Shown here: piece after piece, positions 34,573 to 45,126 of the stretch | Layout of the letters: the number at the start of each line of letters is the position of its first letter | Numbering within the stretch: position 1 is the stretch's first letter | Assembly: GCA_905183005.1 (NCBI GenBank) | Contig: CAJJDO010000039.1 | Location: 315,187 to 379,186 of the forward strand | DNA from: Paramecium pentaurelia | Lineage: Eukaryota; Ciliophora; Oligohymenophorea; Peniculida; Parameciidae | Length of the DNA stretch: 64,000 bases | Direction: 5' to 3' | Made by a program: the position numbers and the translations under genes | The notes under the pieces: generated by a model | The model's input: the letters and a program-made list of their open reading frames with translations, nothing else | Told to the model about the DNA's origin: nothing | Databases searched by the model: none

Positions 34573-34970
34573 ATAATTAATCTATTCAAATTATATATTT
34601 ATATCTATTAGTTAAAATTCTTTTGTTTTTATAATATTAATTCATTTTGAATTATGTTAATATGATATAAATTTAATAAAAAGTAAATCTGAATTTTATT
34701 CATATATAATATTAAAAAAATAGAAGTTCAATATGATATAAGTATAAATTATGATGATTTGTAATTTCATATTTATAATATAGGTGAGAATTTGATTTGA
34801 TAATTGATTTAAGTAATTAATTTTAAAGAAATTAATGAAGAATTAGAAGTGAATGTTTTTCTAATTTTAATTGAATACAAATATATTCAATATCATTATG
34901 ATTAAGAATTGTTATGAAAGGTTTAAATTTAAATAATATTTATATATAATTTTATTACTAATCTATATAC
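34573..34970. other. AT-rich spacer, no gene seen
   Basis: About 400 bases between two plus-strand genes with no frame of interest and no recognised motif. Confidence 0.5.
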
Positions 34971-35820
34971 ATGAACAAGACAATAGATCTTTACGGGTAG
35001 ACTATTTTTGTCGATAAATAGAGCAGATGATAAAGGACATTCAAAAAGACCATTTACAATTAGTTTCACAGAAGAGAGTAGTCCTGCTAAAAAATTTAAT
35101 CTAAGATATTTGCTGGCTTAGTAATATGTGAAAGAGAATAGAAAAAAATCCTAATTCACCTTATATCACATAACTGAAAGAGACTATTATCATCCAAGTT
35201 ATTTGCCTACTCGTTCTCCAGCAAATTTATAAATGTAGAATTTGAATAATACCACAAAATCAATACAATCAAAATAAACATAGTTTAGTAAATCATTCAA
35301 TTTGAAATGCAAAACTCTTCCTTTAAAAGATTAAAATTAATAAATGATTTATAAAAGAGTAGATTTTAAAAATAAAATATTAGAAAGGATGTCCTAAATA
35401 AGAAATAGAAGTATTACATGTAAAATACCTGAATCAAGTTAATATAAAACAATTTAAACTGAAATTAGTTCTTAATCTCCATAATATTAAATTAAGAATT
35501 AAGAAATCTAAACATATAGACCACCTTAATCAAGAGTAAATTCATCATTTCAAAAGTGTAAAAAGATATGTTTAGTGAAACCTGCAGCATATACTTTAGG
35601 ATTAAATGTTGAAAAGTGTAAAATAATTGATAGATTGAAAACAATTTCTTCATCACCTTAAGAAAAACCTGTAAAAATTAGGAAATTTAAAACTAGTTTT
35701 ATATAAGATATTCAATAGAGAACGATTATTAATAAAAATAATATATAATAGATAAATTTTAAAAAGAAATCTTCAGTTTCTCTTGGAAAATGGGAATATT
35801 CTGATTTTGAGAATGATTGA
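34971..35820 (+). CDS. Ser/Lys/Gln-rich hypothetical protein
   Basis: MNKTIDLYG is followed by a 25-nt intron (GTAGAC...ATAG) after eight and two-thirds codons. A single frame then runs to TGA 35818, about 273 residues. It is basic and Ser-rich with no hydrophobic stretch ('HSKRPFTISFTEESSPAKKF', 'YHPSYLPTRSPANLQ', 'LGKWEYSDFEND' at the end). The intron is well supported because the unspliced frame hits TGA at once while the spliced frame stays open for 0.8 kb. Probably disordered; function unknown. Confidence 0.65.
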
Positions 35821-35886
35821 ATTTTAGAAATGATTATTTTTTATAATTACTTAAAATAAAAATTACTTATAATAAAAATTTATATA

Positions 35887-36772
35887 ATGTTTTCTTAAAG
35901 ATTTCCGGCACTTGATTAAAGTACTCCAAAAATATTATCTAAAACAACATTTAAGTTTGACATTAGATCGTATAAGACTACAGAAGATGTTGGAATTAAA
36001 TAATAAGGATAAAGTGTTTAAACAAAGAGACAAAAAACTTAGCCAAGTTTTAAATAGATGCCGGTTTTTAAGAAACTTGTCTAAAAGAAATTATTTAATT
36101 CATTGGTTAATCCAAATTAGCAATTTGAAATGCCTTGTAATTGGGAATAAAAATATCATGAAAAAGTATAATGATTTAATTGTATAAATTGAGGAGAAAG
36201 AATGTTAGGAATTATAAGAGAAAAATTAAGAATAATAAAAATTGATGGAGTAACTTGAAAGAAAATACTTATCACTTAAATTGGCTTATGAAAGTTTATA
36301 AGAAGACAAATAAGAAAATGATGTTTTGAATATTAAAAAGTAAATGAATTCATTAGAAATGGAATTAAAGGAATAATTACATAGAGCAGAATAATAGTTA
36401 TGGAGAACATAAGAGTAGAATTGTTTAATTTAAGATAAATTTAAATAATTTGAATTAAAAGCTAAACTTTTGTAATAATAAACAGTAAGAGAGATTTAAC
36501 ATATAGATTCATCTTCATTAAGCGTTGCTTTGTAAATATTGTGGAAAATTAGTAAATGATGCTGTAACTATAATTCCTTGTGCTCATACTTATTGTGGCA
36601 CATGTAATAAAGGATATTAAAAGAAATGTTTTCTATGTGGTGATGAAGTATTTATTATAAATATAATTTATTAAAGGCAAAAATTGAAGCCACTTATTAT
36701 AATTAGTTTATGAGTGAAATAGTTAAAATGTATGATACTTTCTAAACAATAGTTTAAATATTTTTAAGATGA
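35887..36772 (+). CDS. Coiled-coil RING finger protein (possible E3 ligase)
   Basis: Begins MFSQRFPALDQSTPKILSKT and has a polar head, then a Gln/Glu coiled coil ('EEKECQELQEKNQEQQKLME', 'LKEQLHRAEQQLWRTQEQ'). A C-terminal RING-like finger follows: 'CKYCGKLVNDAVTIIPCAH', 'TYCGTCNKGY' and 'KCFLCGDE'. A 29-nt intron at 36648-36676 (ending AAAG) joins GDE to 'AKIEATYYNQFMSEIVKMYD', ending IFLR at TGA 36770. One unresolved step remains at about 36165-36170: 'NWEQKYHEK' and 'YNDLIVQIEEKE' lie one base out of register across an A5 run, with no good intron. This could be a missed intron, a base error or a real lesion. Confidence 0.75.
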
Positions 36773-36843
36773 ATAAATTATTAAATTTATCTATACTTTT
36801 TCTATGTGTTCTAATAATAAAGCTATATATATTTAGTACAGAT

Positions 36844-36916
36844 GCCCATGTGGCGCAATTGGTAGCGCGACAGCCTTCTAAGCTGTAGGCTGCAGGTTCA
36901 ATCCCTGCCATGGGTG
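36844..36916 (+). tRNA. tRNA-Arg, anticodon UCU
   Basis: The cloverleaf can be folded by eye. The acceptor stem is 7 bp with a G-U first pair (GCCCATG with CATGGGT). The D stem GCGC/GCGC encloses a loop with GGTA, and the anticodon stem ACAGC/GCTGT encloses loop CTTCTAA, giving anticodon TCT. The variable loop has 5 nt. The T stem GCAGG/CCTGC encloses TTCAATC. There is no intron and no encoded CCA. The anticodon reads AGA, the main Arg codon in these genes. It lies about 70 bases after a RING gene and 70 before the next ATG. Confidence 0.97.
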
Positions 36917-36919
36917 TTC

Positions 36920-36926
36920 TTTTTTT
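36920..36926 (+). terminator. Pol III T-tract after tRNA-Arg
   Basis: Seven T residues begin 4 bases after the tRNA discriminator base, the usual RNA polymerase III stop. Confidence 0.8.
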
Positions 36927-36986
36927 ACATTTTATTTTTATACTCAATTATCAAATATTCTAACGAAAATAAATTATTGATAATTT

Positions 36987-38688
36987 ATGTTTGAATTTAT
37001 AAAAGAATTCATATAATTTGATGATTCAATTCATGCAGTATTTAAGGATTAATCAGCATTAATATATTCAAATACTGGATTATTAAGTTATTTTAATAGC
37101 AAAGGAGAGAGAAGTAGAATCAAAGTTGAAAATTGTAGAAAATATGACAACATTTAAGATAAAGTTAAAGAAGTATTATAAGTGGCATCAAAGTATACAT
37201 ATCTAAATTCAGATTAAATAATTTATGAAGAGGCAGTTAAGATGAAGAAAATTTAAACTATTGTAATACATAATAATAATAATAGATTTGGCCACTTGAA
37301 TATTAAATTGAGAATGGTTATGCTATATTAAAGTCTATAGATGGTTATGCTTAAATGAAATTGAATCTTTAAACATTTTAAATATCTTTATAATACTATT
37401 CTTGTAATCAAACAGTGGCTGTTGTTAAGGAGATTGAAAATGAAAATAATTTTGTAAATAATTTCATTAAGAAATATAATCTTGGAGCTACTAAATCAAC
37501 AGCTACTAGTATAGATTGTGGAATAGGATATACATATAGAATATTGAATAAATAATATAGTTTGATTAACTTTCCAATATAATGGATAGCTCCTTTCTTT
37601 GTTTTAGTAAAAGATTTCTTAAATAACGATAAATGTATATATTTTTAATATATAAAAAATAGTGTAATATTTAGATATTTAATTTCCAACAGAATTGATT
37701 GAATATATATTAAATGAATAAGAAGAAATGTAAGAATATTTTTATGAAACATATAATTGTTATAAAATTAAGGATTAATTAGTCACTAAAATCTTAATAG
37801 ATCAACCTATTAAAACAATATAAATAAATGATAATGTGTCTCCAATAATGAATAAAATTAGTTAGATAAATTTAGGAAGACCTATATTTATGCTTACAAA
37901 TTAAGCATAATTTTGGTTTTAAGTAGATGGAGGAATTGGATTAATAAATGATTAACTTTTAATTAGAGATGGTATATTTTGGGAATATGGATAATAGAAA
38001 TGGGAATAATCTATTTATGTAAATTATTTATAATAAATATAATTAGAATGATAAATATAATTTAAGTGCCTTTGATGTATATTGTAAACTAATAAATACA
38101 AAGTATAAATCAAATATGAATTTGATTATCACATAATTATAAGAGAAATAAAAACCTATAGAATATTATAAAGTTGAATAAGGAAATTTTGAAGAATTAA
38201 GGAAAGTTGACTTAAGAGAAGTTGGAGAATTCATTTTATTAAAGAATGGAACAGTGAAAGCTAAATTTGTAGATAGAACTGTTATTACATTTAAATATCC
38301 TCCTCCTTGCACTATTAAAATAATATCTTAATTTGGTTTAATTAATAATTTTGAATTCTGTCCAACTTAAGATGATAGGTTATTAATTACATATAATCAT
38401 TACCTTGAATATTTTCAACCAGAATTATAGGTATATATGTAATATTGTTTAAAATTGGCTGAAGAGTCTTATATTATACCAGAGATATTTTAATAAAGAG
38501 AATAACACTCTACTTAATTGTCATCTTGGATAGAATAAGAAATGGAAAAAAATTAAAGATTTTTAGTATATAGTGGAAAGTATAGTTGTCAAGAATTGAA
38601 TGAACCTTAAGAAGAATAATCATTGGATGAAAGAATTTAATTATTACTAACAGCTAATTAAGAAATGTTATAAAAATTAAAAAAATGA
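36987..38688 (+). CDS. C5orf34-like protein (polo-box-like C-terminal fold possible)
   Basis: MFEFIKEFIQFDDSIHAVFK is followed by 'DQSALIYSNTGLLSYFNSKG', which resembles the N-terminus of animal C5orf34 (an acidic 'DDSVqV.F.DGS.L.LSPCG' strand pair). Downstream, 'NGYAILKSIDGYAQMKLNLQ' corresponds to its 'RSLDGxAxLxL' segment. Near the C-terminus, 'VGEFILLKNGTVKAKFVDRT' followed by 'VITFKYPP' resembles the 'dGtirv.F.DrT' motif shared with polo-box-like domains. Several short introns are needed (for example near 37275-37300). A coiled coil ends the protein ('LLTANQEMLQKLKK', TGA 38686). The function of C5orf34 is poorly known, and the assignment is by motif order only. Confidence 0.6.
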
Positions 38689-38764
38689 TTTAATTTATAT
38701 ATTGTGGCTTCTTTATGGGATTTGAAAATTATTCATAAATAAAAATCTTTTTTTTCACTTTCAA

Positions 38765-39431
38765 ATGGGAGCATACAAATATTTACAAGAACTTTGGAAA
38801 AAGAAACAATCAGATGTTTTAAGCTTTATCATGAGAATTAGAACATGGGAATATAGATAATTACCTGTAATTCATAGAGCCACTAGACCAAGTAGACCAG
38901 ATAAAGCTAGAAGATTGGGTTATAAAGCCAAATAAGGTAATTCATTATGAATAATTATTTAGGCTATGTCATTTATAGAGTAAGAGTAAGAAGAGGTGGT
39001 AGAAAATTACTCATTAGAAAAGGACTTGTCAAAGGAAAACCTAAGAGTTAAGGAGTTAATTAATTAAAACCAACAAGAAATCTTAGATCTGTTGCAGAAG
39101 AAAGAGTTGGAAGAAAAATTGGAGCTTTGAGAGTCTTAAATTCTTATTGGGTTGCTTAAGATGGCACATATAAATACTATGAAATTATAACTGTTGATCC
39201 ATTCCATTCAGCTATTAGAGGTGATTAAAGAATCAATTGGATTACTAAGCCAGTTCATAAACATAGAGAATTAAGAGGTTTTATATATGATTAATAATAT
39301 AAGGATTAACATCAGCTGGTAGAAAGAGTAGAGGTCTTAGAGTTAAAGGTCATCGTAATAATTAAACAAGACCATCAAGAAGAGCTAATTATGCAAGAAG
39401 AAATAGAATTTCACTTAGAAGATTTAGATGA
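38765..39431 (+). CDS. RPL15: 60S ribosomal protein L15 (eL15)
   Basis: MGAYKYLQELWKKKQSDVLS is nearly identical to the family start. 'RATRPSRPDKARRLGYKAKQ' runs into 'GYVIYRVRVRRGGRKLLIRK', then 'VAEERVGRKIGALRVLNSYW' and 'GDQRINWITKPVHKHRELRG'. Intron 1 (38937-38962, 26 nt, ...TTTAG) splits the Gly of 'KQGYV'. Intron 2 (39278-39303, 26 nt, ending TAAG) splits the Gly of 'RGLTSAGRKS'. Both leave exact matches to the conserved protein, so the AAG acceptor of intron 2 is reliable. It ends SLRRFR at TGA 39429, the full length. Confidence 0.98.
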
Positions 39432-39595
39432 TTTAGTTATTTTTCTGTATACTCAATGTAACAATTAATCAGTTAATTCACACAAAATTATTCTCATTAT
39501 TTTTCATATATTAATATAGATAATGGGGTTTCCAATTTATCAATAGTGTAATTTATATAGTATATAATTATATTTATTAATAATAATCTTTAAAA

Positions 39596-40888
39596 ATGTA
39601 GATGTCTGATAGTGAATTTTTTGCTGATCTTAAATACAGACTTGATTATTTAAAAAAGTAAGAACTTATGGGTGTTGATATTCATGACAGAAATTTAGAA
39701 TCAAGTTATTGTGAATCTGAAATTGACCCTGAATTAGATTCTATTTTAACTAAACAAGGTTTGGTTAAAAAAAAATAATAGATTCAAAATCAAAACTAAT
39801 TAAGCATGAAACTTAAAATGCTCAAGAATATTAAAATTAACTTTAAAGAACTTAGAATATAAGATTTTGAAATTCTTTCTACATTAGGTATTTATTATTA
39901 TATTATTATAAATTAGGGACTGGAACTTTTGGTAGAGTTAGATAAGCTAAGATTAAAGGAGATCCTGAGAATAAAGTTTATGCACTCAAAATTTTAAAAA
40001 AAACAGAAGTAGTTAGACTCAATTAAGTTGAACATATAAAATCAGAAAAAGACATTTTAACATTTATAGAACATCCATTTATTGTAAAAATGAAAACATC
40101 CTTTCAAGATTAATTCTATATCTATATGTTATTTGAATATATTTAAGGAGGTGAATTATTTAGTAGATTAAGAAAGGAAGGTCGATTTGCTAATGATGTT
40201 TGTTTATTTTATGCAACTGAAATATTGACTGCAATTATATATATGCATAAAATGTAAATAGTGTATAGAGATCTTAAACCAGAAAACTTATTAATAGCTA
40301 AAGATGGACATGTTAAAATTACAGATTTTGGTTTTGCTAAAAAGATAGGAAATGGTAAAACATATACTTTATGTGGTACTCCTGAATATTTGGCTCCAGA
40401 AATTATTAAAGGTTCCAAAGTTGGTTATGGAAAATCAGTAGATTTATGGGCTTATGGTATTTTACTATTTGAAATGTTATCAGGGTAATTATAATATATA
40501 ATAAATAGATATCCACCATTCTATGATAATGAACCTATTGGAATTTATAAGAAAATCTTATCTGGACTCATAGAATTTCCTAAATTTTTTGATAATAAAG
40601 TAAAAGATCTAATAAGAAAGCTATTAAATCCAGATATTTAAAATAGATTAGGATTTAATGATGTATATATATATATTGATATATAATTAGAATGGAGATT
40701 CAATTAAGAAACATAAATGGTATAGAGGTGTTGATTGGACACGTGTAGAAAATAGATAAATTCCTCCTCCTTGGGTCCCTTACTTAAGATCAGAGGATGA
40801 TGTTTTTTGGTTTGAAAAGTATCCTGATTCTACTGATGTTCCAAAATAATTACCTCGTGAACTTTAACATATGTTTGATGATTTTTGA
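39596..40888 (+). CDS. cAMP-dependent protein kinase catalytic subunit-like (AGC kinase)
   Basis: After a roughly 75-residue acidic N-terminal extension (MQMSDSEFFADLKYRLD) comes a complete AGC kinase. The Gly loop is 'LGTGTFGRVRQAK', the VAIK lysine is in 'YALKILKK', and the catalytic loop is 'VYRDLKPENLL'. 'ITDFGFAKK' provides the DFG and 'TLCGTPEYLAPEI' the activation-loop Thr and APE. The tail ends 'MFDDF' at the C-terminus, equivalent to the PKA FxxF hydrophobic motif. Introns include one of 29 nt that splits 'LGTG' (near 39888-39916), one near 40485-40510 and one of 28 nt at about 40663-40690. Catalytic residues are intact. In Paramecium such kinases act in cilia and in cAMP signalling. 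A PKG-like kinase is less likely because no cyclic-nucleotide-binding domain is present. Confidence 0.93.
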
Positions 40889-41055
40889 TTTCTATTAATA
40901 ATTGCTCTGTTTAGATTATAATTGTTTTATTTCAAAATTTTTAATGGTTACTTTTTGTCTAATTATTTAGAGACTCTATAAATAGATGAGAATTTGGAAA
41001 TGATTAAGAAATATATGAGGAATAATTATTAAATAAATTAAAAAAAAGATTTAAA

Positions 41056-41270
41056 ATGGTATTGACTTTAACTTATGTTTATTTAGGGAGCTCATAAATC
41101 ATTGAGAATGAAGAAGAGATTGATTAAAGCTAATAAGCAAAATAGACCTCTTCCAAATTGGTTTAGATATAGAACTGATAACACAATCAGGTATCAAATC
41201 AAAATAATACATTACTAGGTATAATTCAAAACGTAGACATTGGAGAAGAACTAAGCTTAACATTAATTGA
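41056..41270 (+). CDS. RPL39: 60S ribosomal protein L39 (eL39)
   Basis: A 51-residue basic protein of the exit tunnel: M, then GAHKSLRMKKRLIKANKQNR, 'PLPNWFRYRTDNTIRYNSKR' and 'RHWRRTKLNIN'. Intron 1 (41059-41086, 28 nt, GTATTG...TTTAG) starts directly after the ATG, so the first exon codes for Met alone. Intron 2 (41191-41218, 28 nt) splits the Arg of 'TIRYNS'. Both splices restore the conserved sequence exactly. TGA lies at 41268. Confidence 0.97.
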
Positions 41271-41624
41271 TTTGTTTACAAATATAATACCGTACATTTA
41301 TTAATAAATTTTAACTATTTTGCTACATTTCATTTAGAGTTGTCAACTTCATCTCATTTATTATTTATAAAAATTTTCTCATTTTCTCTAAAATATAAAT
41401 ACATTTGAAATAGAGATATCTAAAAAGTAATAATTATTATATTATATATATATATATATACATTATAAATAAACAATATAAATAATGTTATCAAAAAGTC
41501 TATTTTTTCTTCTAAATTCTTTAATTAATATTAATATTAATAGGAATACCATTTTAGTTAATTGAATTTATTATTTATCATAAAATTATCATTTAGTTTT
41601 AATTTTTATTTGAATCAAAACTTA
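41271..41624. other. AT-rich spacer with (TA)n run
   Basis: About 350 bases without a gene between two plus-strand genes. It includes an 18-base TA dinucleotide run at 41443-41460; a similar run precedes the gene at 42430. Confidence 0.5.
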
Positions 41625-42319
41625 ATGAAAAGAAAACCAACACTGAATGCTGAATACTAAGACCTAGTTTCATAAGCAAAAAGCATGTTTAATTTAAGCT
41701 AAGATGAAATGAATGAAATAATTATATAGGTTAAAAAATTTGATCCTAAAGGAACTGGGTATGTAGGGAAGCATGAAGTAGATGATGTACTTAGAGGTAA
41801 TTATTAAAATTTCTATTAAGATCTTAAACTATTGGATAATGATAAGCTTATTAATAAGTTTAATGAAGAATTGAAGATTATGAATGCAAAATTTCTTGAC
41901 TTAAAATAAATTTGTGATCTTTATTGTAAATTGAAGTAATATCAATAACAATTGAATGAAGAAGAAACAATTACATAAGAATATAGTATTAAATCAAATT
42001 AAACTAGTTGATGCCTTTTGTGCTTTAGGTGGTTAACTTGATAAATCTGGATTTGTATTAAAATCTACAATAATTGAAACTATACGAAAAGAATTTGAAT
42101 TAAATTTCGATTTAGATTAAATTTTAGGTGAACATGGCATACAATTAGATTTTGATGAATTCTGTCAACTATTCGAAAATGCTGGAGATGATGCCAAATC
42201 ACTACTTACTGTATATATAAAAATTAATATATAAGAGTATTTCATTGTCAAAAAGAAATCAAAATGATTTTATTGTCAGATACAAAGACTTTGAAAAATG
42301 GGAGAAATCAGTTATTTGA
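41625..42319 (+). CDS. EF-hand protein (calmodulin-like)
   Basis: MKRKPTLNAEYQDLVSQAKS leads to a helix and a degenerate EF loop ('VKKFDPKGTGYVGKHEVDDV'). A second unit is 'DAFCALGGQLDKSGFVLKST', with 'GIQLDFDEFCQLFENAGDD' closing the pair. Three introns are present: 24 nt after 'VLR' (ending TAAG), 22 nt after 'TQEY', and 25 nt after 'KSLLT'. Splicing keeps one frame to 'YKDFEKWEKSVI', TGA 42317. The first loop keeps D-x-K-x-T-x-Y, so Ca2+ binding is plausible but not certain. About 205 residues. The style is like axonemal EF-hand proteins; no specific assignment is made. Confidence 0.75.
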
Positions 42320-42429
42320 ATAGAAATTCGTAAATATTATATTTTTAAGAAAATATAATTATTTATAATTATAATATATATATATATATATATAAATATT
42401 ATAATTCAGTTAATAAATTTTTAAATACA

Positions 42430-42792
42430 ATGGGAAACGCAACAACAAAATTAAATAGAAAATTTGATGGATGGCTTAAAAAAGCATATAATTATATCTT
42501 TAAAGAAGAAGAGCTAAGCGAAGTTTCTGATGAAGCACTTTCTTAAGATGAAGAAAATGAAAATGCTTAAGAGTTATAAGAAAATAACGAGCCACATAAT
42601 TAATAAGAATAAGAACCAAATCAAGAATAAGAGGAGAATTTTAGTACTAATTCATAAGAAATGGAATCTATCATTTATAAATCAATTACAAAAGAAGAAC
42701 TTATACAGGATAAACGTAAAGCTTCTACATTGCTTTCATCAGAATTTGAACCAAAAAGAGTATGTTTAAATAAGGAGAGTATGACAGAATGA
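42430..42792 (+). CDS. Small acidic protein with N-myristoylation-type start
   Basis: A single exon of 120 residues, MGNATTKLNRKFDGWLKKAY then an Asp/Glu/Gln-rich middle, ending 'EPKRVCLNKESMTE' at TGA 42790. MGNxxxK is a good N-myristoyltransferase substrate pattern, and the following amphipathic basic helix would support membrane contact. No family is recognised. It lies convergent with the MORN pseudokinase gene, 60 bases from its stop. Confidence 0.6.
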
Positions 42793-42852
42793 TAAAACAT
42801 ATGTTGTATTATTTTTAAAATTTTGTTCAAATATTACATCATAGATATGATT

Positions 42853-45048
42853 TCATAATTTGCCAATTAATTCTTTCTAAAGTATACCATATTACCATAT
42901 TGCATAAACATCTTCTTTTTATGATCTTTTTATATTACCATCTCCGTGTATCTAATCTTTATCAAAAAACCCTATTAATTCACTATCATCAGTCAAATAC
43001 CAAATTCCTTGTCCTTGTTTTCTATAATATTAATTATAAATACTTACTCTCCTTTTTAGAAAGTACCCTAATATTTTTTCCATTATCCTTTTTTATTAAT
43101 ATCTCTTAAATCTTTAAAATTAATAGCCATTTAAGTCTCTTGTTTATCATTTATTAAAAATCCAAACCCTTCATATTTTCCATTCACAAAATCTCCTTAA
43201 TATTGAATTTCTCCATTCTCATAATATAAAGTACCTCTTCCATGCATTTAACCAGTAAAAAGTTGTCCTTCATACTTTAATATTGTTTGGGATTCATCAT
43301 AATAAATTTTATGATCTTTTCTATTTTATTATTATGGAGGACCAAAATATTATGAATGATTATTAATTTAAGTTAATAATTAATTCCTGCAATTTTAGAT
43401 TTTGTTTATTAAATTAGAATCAATAGTTTAACTTTTACCTTCTTCAAAATGTTTTTAATGAATAGCCATTAGATCAGAATTTATCAAAATTGATGGCTAT
43501 TTTTAGATTTCTTCTGGAATTTATGATTAATTTAAGAAATCAGGAGATCTAAAAGATATTAATTCTTTTTAAAATCCAGGAGTTGATTTTAATATACCAT
43601 TATTCCAAATTCCTATTATTTTTTCCTTTAATCCTCTAACAAATTGACCACCACCATTTATTTAATCATTTTAAAATTCGCCACAAAAATATTCATCATT
43701 TGTTAATATCAATTTACCATCTCCATGTTTCCTTAATAGAATAATATAATATGATTACTTTCCAAAATTAAAAGAACCCTCATATTATTTAGCATATTTC
43801 AAAATATCCTTACAATCCTAAAAATCATAACTTTTTTTCAAAGAAATTGAATTTTAGAAATATTAAACTCCCAAATTATGAAAATATCCTTATTTAAATT
43901 CACCTTCATATATTAAATCCCCTGTTTTAGAATAGAGACGACCTATATATATATATATATTTAATATGTACCTTTTCCTTCATAGAGATTATTTAAAATT
44001 TGACCATAATATTTTTATCCATTTTATTCCTAAATAGTTTATGCATTATGAATGCTCTACCATTCTTATCTCATTTTTTTAATACTATTAGAAATTGATA
44101 TTTAAGCTTATTCTATAGCATTACTTAATATTTATTCATCATTTTGATTGATAACATTTTATCCAAAATAACTAACAGAATCCAATAGATTTAATTTTGG
44201 AATATCTTTTACAATATCAAGTTTAGTCTATATACAGACTATTTTAGATGAAGGAGACTTCAATTTTTTAATTAATTATTAAAAATTTGGTCTTCTAACT
44301 AAATCTGTATCAACCATTTCTATTATTATATCAATAAATTTGCCAGAGAATTACTATTTTAAATTAGAAATCTATTAAATTCTTTACTAAAGGAGAGATT
44401 CATTCATCTTATATTCTATATAGATATCTTTGCTTTTTTGTTCTACAAAATAAAATCCTTAATACTTGTTATCAATTCTAAAATAATCATACCAAGACCA
44501 AAAATTTGTACTCTATCGGTGTCACACACTTTACCTTCAAATTCTTCTGGAGCAGGATAACTATCTAATTCATAATCTATTATTCTCTCTGTCTTATATT
44601 TCATTAATTTTTCATATGAGGATTCAGATTCAAAAAATGGTTTAAGTTTCCAAACATTTCCATCACTAGTATATATATTATCTAATCCAAGATATTATTT
44701 TTTCATTCCTAATATATTCTATGCTCCAGTAATTGACATCAAGAGTTCTATTATCTATTGATTTGATAATATTTTTTCCTTTTTTTACAAATAATCTTTA
44801 AGAGAATAAGTTGGATGTTCAGTCAAAATGCATAAAGTAAAATACTTAATTAACCACTTTTCACATTATTATACTAGAATCTATTCTATTTTAGCAATCC
44901 CTTAAAAATTTTAGTTTTAAATTTCTTAAGCAACCTCTAACTCATTCTTAAATGAAGTTTAGCTTGATTTAAATTCTTTGTAATCAAATTTTTGATTATT
45001 ATTATTCTCATAAACCTTATAGTTTCCCTTATCTAATATCAATTTCAT
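42853..45048 (-). CDS. Pseudokinase-like protein with C-terminal MORN repeats
   Basis: MKLILDKGNYKVYENNNNQK (ATG 45048) opens a roughly 300-residue domain with protein-kinase layout. The C-lobe is marked by 'DRVQIFGLGMIILE', equivalent to 'DvwSlGvil'. The catalytic loop is absent, and 'YTSDGNVWKLKPFF' stands where the DFG segment should be, so it should not transfer phosphate. The second half is a series of MORN repeats, for example 'YEGQLFTGQMHGRGTLYYEN' and 'YQGDFVNGKYEGFGFLIND'. MORN repeats bind membranes or scaffold at the cortex. The end is 'AIWQYGILQKELIGKL' (TGA 42853). Several introns are needed. The kinase relationship is inferred from a few motifs; the MORN repeats are clear. Confidence 0.75.
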
Positions 45049-45126
45049 ATTAGATAAAAAAGGAGGATTTTCATTATTGTCACTTTATTAAACACCCATT
45101 CAATTAAATATTAATTATAACAGTAA

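Noticed and set aside
36723..36947. Minus-strand ORF of 74 codons over the tRNA.
   Set aside because: It is the antisense of tRNA-Arg; such 'AGIEPAAYSLEGCRATNCAT' translations are a known tRNA shadow.
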